DNA of 64,000 nt from Astragalus membranaceus (Eukaryota; Streptophyta; Magnoliopsida; Fabales; Fabaceae). Below the pieces are notes generated by a model. The model ran no database searches and had not been told where the DNA came from. It saw nothing but the letters and a program-made list of their open reading frames with translations. Each line of letters opens with the position of its first letter. Position 1 is the stretch's first letter. The translations under genes were made by a program, and so were the position numbers. Shown piece after piece: positions 20,842 to 32,966 of this stretch. The stretch is from positions 14,233,192 to 14,297,191 of the forward strand of contig CM076854.1 of assembly GCA_039519185.1 (NCBI GenBank), written 5' to 3'.

Positions 20842-23120
20842 TGTAAAACCCCGGTATAATTTATCGATTAAAAATACCAAAGTGCACATTAGTAACACAT
20901 CAGAGATAAATTTCCTGCTTAGACACTGAATATCACTATAAATATTTCGCTGAATAAAACCCAAACAGTCTTATTTACAACAAGACAATATGGTTCCCAG
21001 ACCATATATCATCAGCAATTATAGTATTCAGTATCATACAAGAAAGCGGAAGAAAGATATACCTTAAATACATAATGTTTTAGTATACAGACAACAAAAG
21101 GGAAAATAAGCTTAAACATAAAGCTAGGCTATCAGCAACCAGTCCGAGCTCAACCTACTCGTGCCTCTTGGATTTCCGCTGTCCCTGTGTCTCTGTAAAA
21201 CAACAACATTTAAACAGTGAGATACAATCTCAGTGAGTTCTACCGAGACCCCTACTAACACTCTCGGTTCAATTATGAATTTTTATTTAATGTGACACGG
21301 CACCGACTGCGTTACCGCTTCCAAACCCGGTGAACCGCATTACTTAACTTTTAACAGATCACCGACTGCGTTACCGCTTCCAAACCCGGTGAACCTGTTG
21401 TGACTCAGTACGACACCGACTGCGTTACCGCTTCCAAACCCGGTGAATCGTACAACAAACAAATTTGACATAACACCGACTGCGTAACCGCTTCCAAACC
21501 CGCTGAACCCCCTTACCAATAGTGTTTCCTAATGGCACGGAGCCTAGGGTAAGGGATCATGACTGCCCCGCCTAGTATGTCAACATGGGTCGTCACCCAA
21601 ACTCGATATAATATATATATCTACAGTACTATGAACCCACGGTCCATCAAATTAGACAATCAATGAAACATTTTAATTCCACGTTTTATAAAATCCAAGT
21701 TCACACTCGCACTCTATTTGACCACTTTTCGGCACAATTTTCAATATCAAAAACAGTTCATTTTGCCTTAAAAATAGAATATTCAGTTAGGCCTCTGAAT
21801 AAGCTTTCCAACGCATCTTAGAACACCTCAATCGGGTTCCCGGATCAAAAGATATTGCGAAACGAAAAACAGTGTTTGGTTGCTGAAATTCTGCCAAATG
21901 GCGCTGGAGTCGCGCCTGGCGCGCAAGTGACGCGCGAACTGGCAGAAAGTTCTGTCAAATTGCGCTGAAGTCGCGCCTGGAGCGCAAGTGACGCGCGGAC
22001 AGGCAGAAGGGGGGTCTGTTAAGGCAGATTTTGGCGATTTCGCGCGAAAACCGCGATTCCGTTCAATTCCGATTTTAGTTCCGATCGAAAACAGATTAAA
22101 CAAACAGAAAAACAGATTCAACCAATATCACACAATCATTCAAATCAATCAATGTCTCAATCAAAACGGTTTTTATCAAAAACGACATATTTTCCAAATA
22201 ATGGTTTTCGTTCCAAAATCTCTCGAAATCAATTAACGTAAAAACTAACGAGACACAAAAACATCCTAAGCGTGAGTAAAACTCACCCTTGAAGCGTGAA
22301 CCACGTACGGCCGAATCCACCGAGTAACCACACGAACATTCCCCGCTCCGGCGACACCCAATCCGCTCCCAAAGCTTCCCACTCGATCACGAAACCGCTT
22401 TTTGACCGAAATACCGATTTCCCGAAATTCTCCATGGGCACTATTCATCATCTTCTTCACCTCAAGTCACTATTCACATAAACCTCAAATCTTGATTTTT
22501 CAACCTAACTCACCCAATCGATCTTCAATACTCGAGTAATCCACCTCGTGCTCGCTCCTAAACATCGTCCTTAGCTTTCCCTTGAGCTTTAACCACAAAA
22601 CCTCTATTTTTTCCTCTCAAATCGAAAATGGCAAAGTGAGGGAGAGTGAGTTGATGATGAAGATCTTGGTACCAAATTGAAGAGGAAGTAACGCTGAGCA
22701 TTTTTCGTGTTGGAAAGAAGTCGTTTCGTTGAGCGGAAGTGCCCCCTTTTTCCCCTTCTTCTTCCTCCCCCTTTCTTTCTCTTTTCTCTCCTTTCCTTCT
22801 CTGTTTCTCCCTCTGTCTCGTGCTTCCTTTCTTCTTTCTTTCTTTCCTTTTAATTAATTCTTTTCTTCTCCTCTCACATGCACACACGTATACACATATA
22901 TATTTATTTATTATATAAGTTGTAACGCGGTCAAATTACCATATCGATCGAAATCTCCTATTTCGATTCCAAAACTTCCTTGGTCCGTATTATCCGGTTA
23001 ACGACCCGATGACAACAAATAAATAATTTTAGCACTCGATAAATTTACCAGTTAAGTACTAAATTGGTTTAATTGGTTTAACACCCAAATAATTCTACTA
23101 ATTATTTTGCGGATGTTACA
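20842..23120 (-). repeat. 3' LTR of the chromovirus-like element
   Basis: It starts TGTAAAACCCCGG and ends GGATGTTACA (plus strand). Inside are four CACCGACTGCGTTACCGCTT repeats (about 21301, 21360, 21414, 21474) and two GCGC-rich repeats (about 21898-22010). A CT-rich tract (22740-22870) marks the purine-rich leader on the minus strand. Confidence 0.95.
21301..21508. repeat. Four dispersed 34-bp repeats in the LTR
   Basis: CACCGACTGCGTTACCGCTT CCAAACCCGGTGAA recurs four times, separated by unrelated spacers of 20-25 bp. It is repeated identically in the other LTR (from 27512). The last copy has GTAACC and CGCTG changes. Confidence 0.9.
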
Positions 23121-23135
23121 TTCTCCCCAACTTGA
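23121..23135 (-). promoter_or_regulatory. Polypurine tract of the chromovirus-like element
   Basis: On the minus strand AAGTTGGGGAGAA abuts the 3' LTR start (TGTAACATCC). It is the expected plus-strand priming site. Confidence 0.8.
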
Positions 23136-24219
23136 AAGAATTTTGTCCTCAAAATTTCGCTAAGTCTTTCATTTGACTAACCGAGAATCGACATTCTCAG
23201 AAAGGTCTAAATTTGCTGGAACACAATCTTGAATTAACGAAATAAGCGTAGGAACTCTTCCCAAGTGGGCACATCAATCTCCAAGTATGATCCACTACTA
23301 CCTTGATACGAACTTTCTCGTTACGAATCTACACGAGAAACTCCTCTTTCGCCTACATAGGCTCGGCACCGCATTCGAAAACACTTCCGAAGCTTCATTC
23401 CTCACTTGCTCCCCAACTTGATTAACCCAAATCCTTGATTAATCTAAATCAAATGGTCTAATACAAGACACTTGATAGAATACAGGTTGAAAATGAGATC
23501 CACAAATTGGTACTCCACGGTAGAGGTAAGAACAAGCACGATTTCCTCGAAGGGTGTAAACGCGTTCTCAACGAATCTTATAAAATCCATAACAGTTCTC
23601 ATACACATCGAACAATTGTGACGGAAAAGTCACTTGCGAAACTTCTTGACTCGCCTCCAAGATTTCGAGATAACACTTTTCAAGAGAAGATAAAATGAGG
23701 ATTTACCAGAAACGTTTATCTTGAACGTAGAAATAAACCACGGGGACATCAAATAAATTGAGCGTAATGAAAATCACCTCAGTTGTTCTCCAAACAACTA
23801 TCAAACAGAACTCAGCTCCTTTTCTTCTATTGCAACTTCATCACGAGGTTTTTATCAACGACGCACTGGATTCCTTTCCTAATTAGTCCATAGCGTTGAG
23901 AACTTCTCCTCAACCTAAATAATCCTCCTAGGATTTTCCTCCTCAATCATAACCTATTAGCCTCTTAATTCGTTCCCAAAATTAACTTTAGCATGCGGGT
24001 TTTCACAAAAACGATTTTTCAAAACTATTACACCGCACGCCAAGTTTCACTTCGGAAATTTCAGTCACTTACAAGCAGATCCATCAATTTATCCTTTGAT
24101 GGTTATTCGCAACGTGAAAACAGTCAGCAGTTACCTCACCTACATATTCGTGTTCACGTTCGACTTGTCAAACAGAATCTCATAATACTATCTCATTGTT
24201 AACTTTCACAAAGGAGAGG
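23136..24219 (-). other. Decayed end of pol of the chromovirus-like element
   Basis: About 1.1 kb between the integrase zinc-finger remnant and the polypurine tract. I see no intact integrase DDE core. Only scattered phrases resemble the end of a chromovirus polyprotein. No other gene is seen. Confidence 0.4.
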
Positions 24220-24549
24220 TTAACAGACTAATACCTCGGCTTTATATTCTGTACACCCTGGAACAGAATATAAACTTCGGTGTGCTTCCTCTAACACTTG
24301 CCTTCTATTGTTCTCATCATTGGGCGCACAGATTCTACCGTTGAAACAATTGACTCCATCACTATCAATGGTAAAATCTGGAAATACCTTTTGTGATTGT
24401 AGCTTCACATCAACTTCCTGTGCTAAGCGTATGGAATCCCTTAGGGAACTGGAGATCCTCATATGGCTCAACACTAACCGGTTCCTCCTTGATCTTGAAT
24501 TCAGACTTAAGTCTCTAAAAGACTCTGATAATTCCATCTCATGCATCAA
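24220..24549 (-). pseudogene. Integrase N-terminal (H2C2) region, decayed
   Basis: The minus frame contains RQVLEEAHRSLYSVPGCTEY. The H of EEAH and the following residues correspond to the integrase HHCC finger entry, but the expected HP.G and second CxxC are altered. It lies downstream of the RNase H remnant, as expected in Ty3/gypsy pol. Confidence 0.6.
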
Positions 24550-24621
24550 TAAACTCAGCCATGTGGATGGACTTCCTACTCAGTGCATCAGTTACAACAC
24601 TGACCTGTCTTGAATGTTACA

Positions 24622-24855
24622 TCAGCACAAATTCATAATCCTCCAGAAACTCAACACATTTCTCTGCCTGCTATTCAGTTCTTTCTGATCAAACAGATGC
24701 CTTAAACTCTTGTGACCACTAGAGACTTCGAAACGAGACCCATACAGGTAACGTCTCCAAATCTTCAGTGCATACACAATAGCTATTAACTCCAATTCAT
24801 GAGTTGGATAATTCTCTTCACGAGACCTTAATTGTCTGGACGCCCAAGCTACCAC
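24622..24855 (-). pseudogene. RNase H domain fragment
   Basis: VAWASRQLRSREENYPTHEL then ELIAIVYALKIWRRYLYG and HKSLRHLFDQKELNSRQ show the Ty3/gypsy RNase H order (YPTHELEL acidic block, then the conserved tether). The usual catalytic DHKSL reads GHKSL, so a key acidic residue is lost. It is a broken remnant. Confidence 0.8.
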
Positions 24856-25289
24856 TTGTTGATCTTTGCATTAGAATACATCCTAAACCCTTCCCTGAAG
24901 TGTCATCGAAAATTTAAAATTCCAATGACGGATCCGGAAGAATCAGGATTGGAGCAGAAGTCAAAATCTTCGACTCTAGAAAACATCCTTCACAATCAGC
25001 ATCCCACGTAAACGGATGACCCTTACGAGTTAACCGAGTAAGTGGAAAGCTAACTGTGAGAACCCTTGAACAAATCTCTTATAGTAACCAGCTAGACCCA
25101 GAAACTTTTGATCTCTGCGACTGATGTTGGTCACTCCCATTCAACACCGCTTCCTTCTTACTGGGATCTACAGAAACTCCCGACTTGGGAAATCACCTGT
25201 CCCAAAGACTTTACTCTGGCACCCAAAAATCACACTCCGAAGGTTTCAAGTACAACTTACTTTCTCGGGGTACTTTCAGAACAATGCGG

Positions 25290-25743
25290 AGATGTTGGAC
25301 ATGCTCCTCAATGGTCTTCGAGTACATCAAGATACCATCAATGAAAACGACTACAAATTGATCTAGGTACGTGTGGAAAACTCGGTTCACGTATCCACGA
25401 ATACCGCTGGAGCATTAGTCAAACCGAAGGGCATCACTACGAACTCGTAATGTCCATACCTAGTACAGAAAGCTGTCTTCGGAATATCTAAGGCTCTAAC
25501 TTTTATTTGATGATATCCTGACCTCAGATCAACTTTAGAAACACTGCAGCACCTCAAATTGCTCAAGCAAATCGTCACTTTGTTGAGTTGTCGATAACCG
25601 ATGCACAATCTCATGCTACCATTTTTCCTTTCGACTAACCACATCAGAGCACTCCTCAGAGAAGCACTCGGTCGAATGAATTTCTTTAACATCGACTCTT
25701 CAAGTTGAGACTCCATTTCCTTTAACTCTAAAGAAACAAACAA
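25290..25743 (-). pseudogene. Reverse transcriptase fragment
   Basis: Minus strand: GSMRLCIGYRQLNKVTI, SKVDLRSGYHQIKVRALDIP, KTAFCTRYGHYEFVVMPFGL and TNAPAVF are classic Ty3/gypsy RT blocks. About 100 bp on (25310-25350) the catalytic box survives only as a diverged FIDGILMYS-like string, where (Y/F)xDDILVYS is expected. Stops break the frame on both sides. It is not functional. Confidence 0.85.
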
Positions 25744-26295
25744 TAGATATTGATCCCGTGCCAGGAACCAATTCTACCGTAAACTCTACCTCTCGCCCTG
25801 GAGGTTCAGAAGAACTTCATCGTGAAAACATCCAGAAAGTCATTCACGACCTGAACGTTCGCCAAATCTAAACTAGTTTCAGTGGATGCAGATAACATAC
25901 TAACATGTGCTTCCGCACCTTGGAATGAAGATTGACCGTCTAAGGTAAACTAGGTAACCGCTTCAGAATTTGTCTTAAACAATTCAACTGATTCTGAAGC
26001 GAAGCTGATAGTTGATTAACACAGTCGATTGCAACATGATTTGGAGTCATCCAATTCATACCCGAAATGGTGTCCTCACTTCTCATAGGCAAACAAATAA
26101 TGCTTCTACGAAATTTCCGCCTCCTATGACAAGTAGACAATCCGATACAAAGATTAGGTCTGGACACGACCCTTAGCAGCAGTTAAGATGGTTATCGGCT
26201 CGGATAGCGGAGACAATGCTGATCTCAACCGATCCACATGCGATCGGGATATACAACAATAGGTTGCACCCGAATCATATAACATACTGATCGAG

Positions 26296-26880
26296 TTATT
26301 GAAAGCTGATCTCATACTCCTCAGTAGATTGTCTGCAGTCGTAACTGCCTAAACAACCAGAATGTTGACTCGTCCTTGCCTTAGAGCTGCTTGTGACTCC
26401 TTGGAACTTTTCCTTGCAGGGCACTTTTACCATAGTGACCCTCTTCATTACAATAATCGCACCAATTAGATCTTCGCTTGCAATCACCACTGTGAGGCTT
26501 TCTACAGTTAGAACATCTTCTGACCTTTGAAGAATCAAAGAATTGCATCTGCTTTTCCTTTGATGAAATTATCTTAGGGCTTGCATTCGAAGTTGATAAT
26601 TCAACTTACTTCTTTCCTTTCCCATACTTCCTATGAGATCATCCTCGGCGACATAGGCTGACTGCACTAACGCAACAAAATTGGTGATAGTATAAGAACT
26701 GAGACCCTAAGTCATAAAAGCACTGAGGCCCTTCTTATACCTCCGCATTCTCCATTCGTCATCCGGAGCTTACTTTACCACTTGGAAGAACTGAGACAAC
26801 TTCTCGAATTTAGCGGTGTATTCTTCCACCGTCATGTCACCTTTCCTGAGGATGCACCGGTTGAAGATTCCGATTGTGGT
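26296..26880 (-). pseudogene. gag fragment with zinc knuckle
   Basis: Around 26435-26520 the minus strand reads CSNCRKPHSGDCKR then CDYCNEEGHYG, a CCHC-type zinc-knuckle pair at the end of gag. Frameshifts separate it from the upstream capsid-like stretch (about 26760-26880). No complete gag ORF remains. Confidence 0.6.
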
Positions 26881-27038
26881 CGAGGATTGCATCTTGATCA
26901 TCCAGTCATAATTCCGCTTATGATGCACTAAGTATTAAGTTGATCAGGCTCAATGTCTCTTAGCATCACAAGTGTAATTACAAAAAGGACTAGCAAGGAA
27001 TCGACTAAACGCTAAACTAAGTCCGACTAGGTCGAACT

Positions 27039-27050
27039 GCTCTGATACCA
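27039..27050 (-). promoter_or_regulatory. Primer-binding site, initiator tRNA-Met
   Basis: On the minus strand TGGTATCAGAGC lies 2 bp inside the 5' LTR end. It is complementary to the 3' end of plant initiator tRNA-Met, which fixes the minus orientation. Confidence 0.9.
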
Positions 27051-27052
27051 AC

Positions 27053-29331
27053 TGTAAAACCCCGGTATAATTTATCGATTAAAAATACCAAAGTGCACAT
27101 TAGTAACACATCAGAGATAAATTTCCTGCTTAGACACTGAATATCACTATAAATTTTTCGCTGAATAAAACCCAAACAGTCTTATTTACAACAAGACAAT
27201 ATGGTTCCCAGACCATATATCATCAGCAATTATAGTATTCAGTATCATACAAGAAAGCGGAAGAAAGATATACCTTAAATACATAATGTTTTAGTATACA
27301 GACAACAAAAGGGAAAATAAGCTTAAACATAAAGCTAGGCTATCAGCAACCAGTCCGAGCTCAACCTACTCGTGCCTCTTGGATTTCCGCTGTCCCTGTG
27401 TCTCTGTAAAACAACAACATTTAAACAGTGAGATACAATCTCAGTGAGTTCTACCGAGACCCCTACTAACACTCTCGGTTCAATTATGAATTTTTATTTA
27501 ATGTGACACGGCACCGACTGCGTTACCGCTTCCAAACCCGGTGAACCGCATTACTTAACTTTTAACAGATCACCGACTGCGTTACCGCTTCCAAACCCGG
27601 TGAACCTGTTGTGACTCAGTACGACACCGACTGCGTTACCGCTTCCAAACCCGGTGAATCGTACAACAAACAAATTTGACATAACACCGACTGCGTAACC
27701 GCTTCCAAACCCGCTGAACCCCCTTACCAATAGTGTTTCCTAATGGCACGGAGCCTAGGGTAAGGGATCATGACTGCCCCGCCTAGTATGTCAACATGGG
27801 TCGTCACCCAAACTCGATATAATATATATATCTACAGTACTATGAACCCACGGTCCATCAAATCAGACAATCAATGAAACATTTTAATTCCACGTTTTAT
27901 AAAATCCAAGTTCACACTCGCACTCTATTTGACCACTTTTCGGCACAATTTTCAATATCAAAAACAGTTCATTTTGCCTTAAAAATAGAATATTCAGTTA
28001 GGCCTCTGAATAAGCTTTCCAACGCATCTTAGAACACCTCAATCGGGTTCCCAGATCAAAAGATATCGCGAAACGAAAAACAGTGTTTGGTTGCTGAAAT
28101 TCTGCCAAATGGCGCTGGAGTCGCGCCTGGTGCGCAAGTGACGCGCGAACTGGCAGAAAGTTCTGTCAAATTGCGCTGAAGTCGCGCCTGGAGCGCAAGT
28201 GACGCGCGGACAGGCAGAAGGGGGGTCTGTTAAGGCAGATTTTGGCGATTTCGCGCGAAAACCGCGATTCCGTTCAATTCCGATTTTAGTTCCGATCGAA
28301 AACAGATTAAACAAACAGAAAAACAGATTCAACCAATATCACACAATCATTCAAATCAATCAATGTCTCAATCAAAACGGTTTTTATCAAAAATGACATA
28401 TTTTCCAAATAATGGTTTTCGTTCCAAAATCTCTCGAAATCAATTAACGTAAAAACTAACGAGACACAAAAACATCCTAAGCGTGAGTAAAACTCACCCT
28501 TGAAGCGTGAACCACGTACGGCCGAATCCACCGAGTAACCACACGAACATTCCCCGCTCCGGCGACACCCAATCCGCTCCCAAAGCTTCCCACTCGATCA
28601 CGAAACCGCTTTTTGACCGAAATACCGATTTCCCGAAATTCTCCATGGGCACTATTCATCATCTTCTTCACCTCAAGTCACTATTCACATAAACCTCAAA
28701 TCTTGATTTTTCAACCTAACTCACCCAATCGATCTTCAATACTCGAGTAATCCACCTCGTGCTCGCTCCTAAACATCGTCCTTAGCTTTCCCTTGAGCTT
28801 GAACCACAAAGCCTCTATTTTTTCCTCTCAAATCGAAAATGACAAAGTGAGGGAGAGTGAGTTGATGATGAAGATCTTGGTACCAAATTGAAGAGGAAGT
28901 AACGCTGAGCATTTTTCGTGTTGGAAGGAAGTCGTTTCGTTGAGCGGAAGTGCCCCCTTTTCCCCCTTCTTCTTCCTCCCCCTTTCTTTCTCTTTTCTCT
29001 CCTTTCCTTCTCTGTTTCTCCCTCTGTCTCGTGCTTCCTTTCTTCTTTCTTTCTTTCCTTTTAATTAATTCTTTTCTTCTCCTCTCACATGCACACACGT
29101 ATACACATATATATTTATTTATTATATAAGTTGTAACGCGGTCAAATTACCATATCGATCGAAATCTCCTATTTCGATTCCAAAACTTCCTTGGTCCGTA
29201 TTATCCGGTTAACGACCCGATGACAACAAATAAATAATTTTAGCACTCGATAAATTTACCAGTTAAGTACTAAATTGGTTTAATTGGTTTAACACCCAAA
29301 TAATTCTACTAATTATTTTGCGGATGTTACA
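27053..29331 (-). repeat. 5' LTR of the chromovirus-like element
   Basis: Same length as the LTR at 20842-23120, with only scattered substitutions (for example CCCGG/CCCAG near 28050 and GGCGCG/GGTGCG near 28130). It carries the same internal repeats. Confidence 0.95.
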
Positions 29332-29803
29332 GGGAAAAAAATCAAAAGAATGGAAGGAATAATGGATGAACCAATGTGGTGAAAAGAAACCACATCTTCT
29401 GCGGGAAATTGATAATCCCCGTGCTTGGATTGCCACAAAAACCTAAGCTCTTAATAAGATCCCAAAGATGGTCTAAGAAAGAACCCTAGAGAGAGAAGTG
29501 ATGATAATTTCTAATACTTTCAAAAAGGCTTAAATATGTTTTTGTTTCCTGTAAATATGGGATAATTCGATTTTAGTCCTTGCAATTTTTTATTATAAAT
29601 AAATCCCTGCAGTTCCCAATTTTTCCATTTTGGTCCTTCTGTTAACTTCTGCTATTAGAAAATGCTGATGTGGCAAACGTTTGTCCTCCTTAGCTTTTTC
29701 AGATCTTATTTTTAACTTCTATTTGTTTAAAAAAGATGAGGTGGATTAAAAGTCAATTCTCAAATTAAAATTAGGGTTACCAATGCTTTCAATTCCCTCA
29801 CTC

Positions 29804-30420
29804 CCTAAGCATGGTTCTCTCTCAACCAACCCCTTCGTTCACATCACTCCACAAAAACCTTCACCTTCTACTAGTAGTTTTCAACCCACAAAATACAAAG
29901 CCAATCCACTCCATCACCACCACGTTAAGGTTGTCTGTCCTTGCATCGCTCCTCCCCTAAACTTCAACACCCAACACTCTTCTGCCATTCAATTCAATGT
30001 ATTCCGATTCTTCTTTGCAACTTCCTTCATTTTTGCTTTATTTTCCTATTTTTATTTTGTTTTTGAGGTGGGGTTGTGAACTAACTGACTTTAATGTTTT
30101 GGGAATCACAAAGTTTTTTTTCGATACAAGAAAGGGAGAATTGCCAATGTTTGGTTTCAAGAAAGGGAGAGTGAGTCTGGCCATACAAAGTGGATACTCA
30201 TCAAATGAAAATGTTTCTGATAGAGTTACTAATGCTTTCTAGTGCTTTGAACAAGGACATGGCATCTGATAGAGTGAGAATTGCGCTGGAGAGTGAGACC
30301 AAAACTAATAAGAAGTTTTTGGAAGAGTTTGTGTGGCTTGTGTATTGAAAGAACAAGGATAAGGTTTTTTTGTGTATGAAAGAAGGGGTTGGTTGAGAGA
30401 GAAACATGGTTAGTGAGGGA
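29804..30420 (+). other. Interior of the MULE, unidentified, possibly captured gene sequence
   Basis: The ORF at 29783-30079 starts in the TIR and reads through a Ser/Pro/His-rich stretch (KPSPSTSSFQPTKYKANPLH) into a hydrophobic run, like an N-terminal targeting region. A second segment (30140-30240: FKKGRVSLAIQSGYSSNENV) is also open. I recognise no family. It may be captured host sequence (Pack-MULE) or decayed spacer. Confidence 0.35.
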
Positions 30421-30559
30421 TGTAACAACCCGATTTTCGTGCGTTGTGATTAGTGTAGTATGTGCTTGTTTTATGAATTATCTTGAATTGATAAGATTAA
30501 ATTACTTTAATTTATTGCACGCTTGAGTTATTAAAATTAGTTACAAACATGTTTAAATG

Positions 30560-31667
30560 TAGAGCTGGCAAAATGGGCCGGGCCCGTCGGGCCGGGCCGG
30601 GCTAGCCCGAAAAATGGGAGGGCTTGGGCCGAAGGAATTGAGCCCGTTTTTACATCCGGACTTTTTAGCCCGGTCCGCAAAAGCATGAGCCCGCGCCGGG
30701 CTAGCCCGACCGGGCCATGGGTAGCCCGCAAGCCCGTGAATATTCATCTTTCCTTTTTCTATTTACGATTTGGTTTGAAAATAATTTGGTTTGAAAACTT
30801 CACTAGTTATTGTGCTTTTGGTTTGAAAATACTTTTGGTCTGTTGAAGTAAACACTATTCCAAAAATATATATGCAATAAATTTATCTAATTATGCACCC
30901 TTGTTTCGTATGAATTACTTGAGATATCATTGTCGAGGCTCCCAAATTATAAACTTCCTTGCCGTCCAAGCAGGCAAAATACTGTACCTCCAAGTCAGCA
31001 AAATTAAAGCAACCACTAGAAGATAATATTACAAAATGATAGTACCATTCCATACCCCACGAGGGACATCATGTAATGCAACATTTACATAGTGGGGACA
31101 AAATGCCCTTATTTGCAACCAACAGCTCATTTCTCCACCCCAAAACCAGATCTAAGTTATAATTCTTCCATTCCATATGGATCTGCAACTAGTTGAAAAG
31201 GAGGGAAAAAAACACTTCAGTAAACATATGTGGGCATTAAATAAACAGAGGGTTATTAATGAATCTCTTTTTTTAACTACTAATAAAATTAAGGGGTTAA
31301 CATGCAGTAAATAGTCCCTGTTGTTTATACTATAAAAGATGAAAATGACCGACACCCTTTACCACAACAGATCCAATTTTGATGATTATATATAATAAAA
31401 CATGCAGTATTTTGTGGAAGAATGCCCAACAGTTTTAATCTTGGGAGGGCTTGGGCCCATCATTTTGTCCGGTTACATGATTGTGTCGCTAAAAAATCGC
31501 GCATATTGCGGGCTAGCCCGAAAAGCCCGCAGCCCGCATAGGGCCGGACTTGGGCCATAAAGGGTGAGCCCGAATTTCAACCCGGGCTTTTAAGTCCGGC
31601 CCTTAAAAGCCCGAGCACGTGGCGGGCCGGCCCGATATGGGCCGGGTAGCCCGTTTTGCCAGCTCTA
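30560..31667. mobile_element. hAT-type non-autonomous element (1108 bp)
   Basis: The termini TAGAGCTGGCAAAATGGGC and GCCCGTTTTGCCAGCTCTA are inverted. The perfect 8-bp TSD TTTAAATG lies at 30552-30559 and 31668-31675. Subterminal regions are packed with GGCCCG/CGGGCC and TAGCCCG motifs. The interior (about 30750-31430) is AT-rich with no transposase. Confidence 0.95.
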
Positions 31668-32961
31668 TTTAAATGTATGTTTATATACAATTGGTAATAT
31701 ATGATTGTCATTATATATTTATTTTATTTTTATAAAATATTAGTGTTTAAAGTATAATTTAGTTATAAGAATTATTTGGGTATCAAGGTGTTAAAATAGT
31801 GTGTATATTTGAAATGGGTTTTAAAAGTAGACCAAAAATCTGTTTTTATGCTTTTTACTCACGCGCACCCCCCCATTTCCTTACTAGGCGCACCCCTGTC
31901 ACATAATCCATTATCAGTCCAGCCCAACGCACGCACTAGAGCCCACTTGACAGACCCGACCCAGCGCTCTTTCTTCTTCTTCCTCAGCGATGCAAAACCT
32001 GCAAAACCCTAACGAAACATTCCTCTCCTTCAGCTCATTTCTCACACAAGCCACGGCCAGCCCAAAAACTTCACACACGTACACGAAATCACCCTCTAAG
32101 TCCGATTCCAGTGTTGATTTTACCGTTTGAAGCCTCCATCTCGTCTTTTAATTCTCCCCTTCATCTTGGAGTTTTGCCTTTATGAAGCCATTGAAGCTAC
32201 CCTGACTACTCACTTGCGAGCTCACCCTCTCCTATGGCCCCATCCAGATCGCCGCTGCCAGGAGTTGCATTTTCATTGCTGTTCCGGTCAAGAACAGATT
32301 CGCCCTCCTTCCCCAACCTTGGTTCATGACACTTTCGAACATTCATTGTGAACCCCTTTTTGACGTCATTGTTATGGAACCGTAAAGGACTATGCGAAAC
32401 AGCTTCAACCTTGATTCTGTGTCTTGATCCAATTTTTGTTATTGAAATGGAAATTGATTTCAAGCAAATATTCGTATTAGCCACCAATGGAAAGAAGATG
32501 GCTTCAAAAGACAAGACATTTTCCCACCTCGATTGTTCTACCTTTCTTAAACTCATCAACTCCAAATTGTTTCGTTATATCTCTGACTAGAAGGACGTCA
32601 TCAGTCAAACTTCCCACGATCCATGTATTGCATTTAGTTTTTGACATCTGGGTTTCTTGGTATACACTTCCGAACCATTGTCGTCGCCATGTACATTTTG
32701 GATAGGTACGTCGACAAACACGATTAATTCATTAAACGAGTAATTAAAAGTCACATTACTTTTAGTAAACTACTGTAATAACTATTTGAGTCTTGTTGTT
32801 GCATATTGGTATCCGTTCGAGTTAATTGTCACGCCATTGGGTTCAAATTTTGCCGGAGAATTCATAACATGCCTTCCTCGATTCGCTATCAGAATACAAC
32901 TCGTTATCAGGTACGGGGGATCACGTAGCATAGCGGTTACGGTTGCGGGAGAACCAAGAGG
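31668..32961. other. Left part of the solo LTR, promoter/leader-like
   Basis: It contains a GC-shifted segment (31850-32110: ACTCACGCGCACCCCCCC.., CCAGCCCAACGCACG, CTCTTTCTTCTTCTTCC) typical of LTR leader regions. The small ORFs there (31809-32012, 32127-32351) have no recognisable similarity. Confidence 0.4.
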
Positions 32962-32966
32962 CAAAA

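Larger units (their letters stand above)
20842..29331 (-). mobile_element. Complete Ty3/gypsy LTR retrotransposon (8490 bp), minus strand
   Basis: It has two LTRs of equal length (2279 bp), TG..CA ends and the 5-bp TSD GGGAA (20837-20841 and 29332-29336). On the minus strand the order is 5' LTR, tRNA-iMet primer-binding site, zinc-knuckle gag, RT, RNase H, integrase zinc finger, polypurine tract, 3' LTR. I count about a dozen differences between the LTRs, so the insertion is recent. The pol region is nevertheless full of stops and frameshifts. It was probably mobilised in trans after its own genes had decayed. Chromovirus (Tekay-like) affiliation is inferred from the PBS and RT style. Confidence 0.9.

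Noticed and set aside
22558..22887. Minus-strand 109-codon charged ORF (also at 28769-29098)
   Set aside because: It is the purine-rich leader of the chromovirus-like LTR; the Lys/Arg/Glu composition simply reflects GA-rich sequence.
30537..30747. Gly/Ala/Pro-rich ORFs near GGCCCG repeats
   Set aside because: They lie in the subterminal repeats of the hAT element and have no coding similarity.
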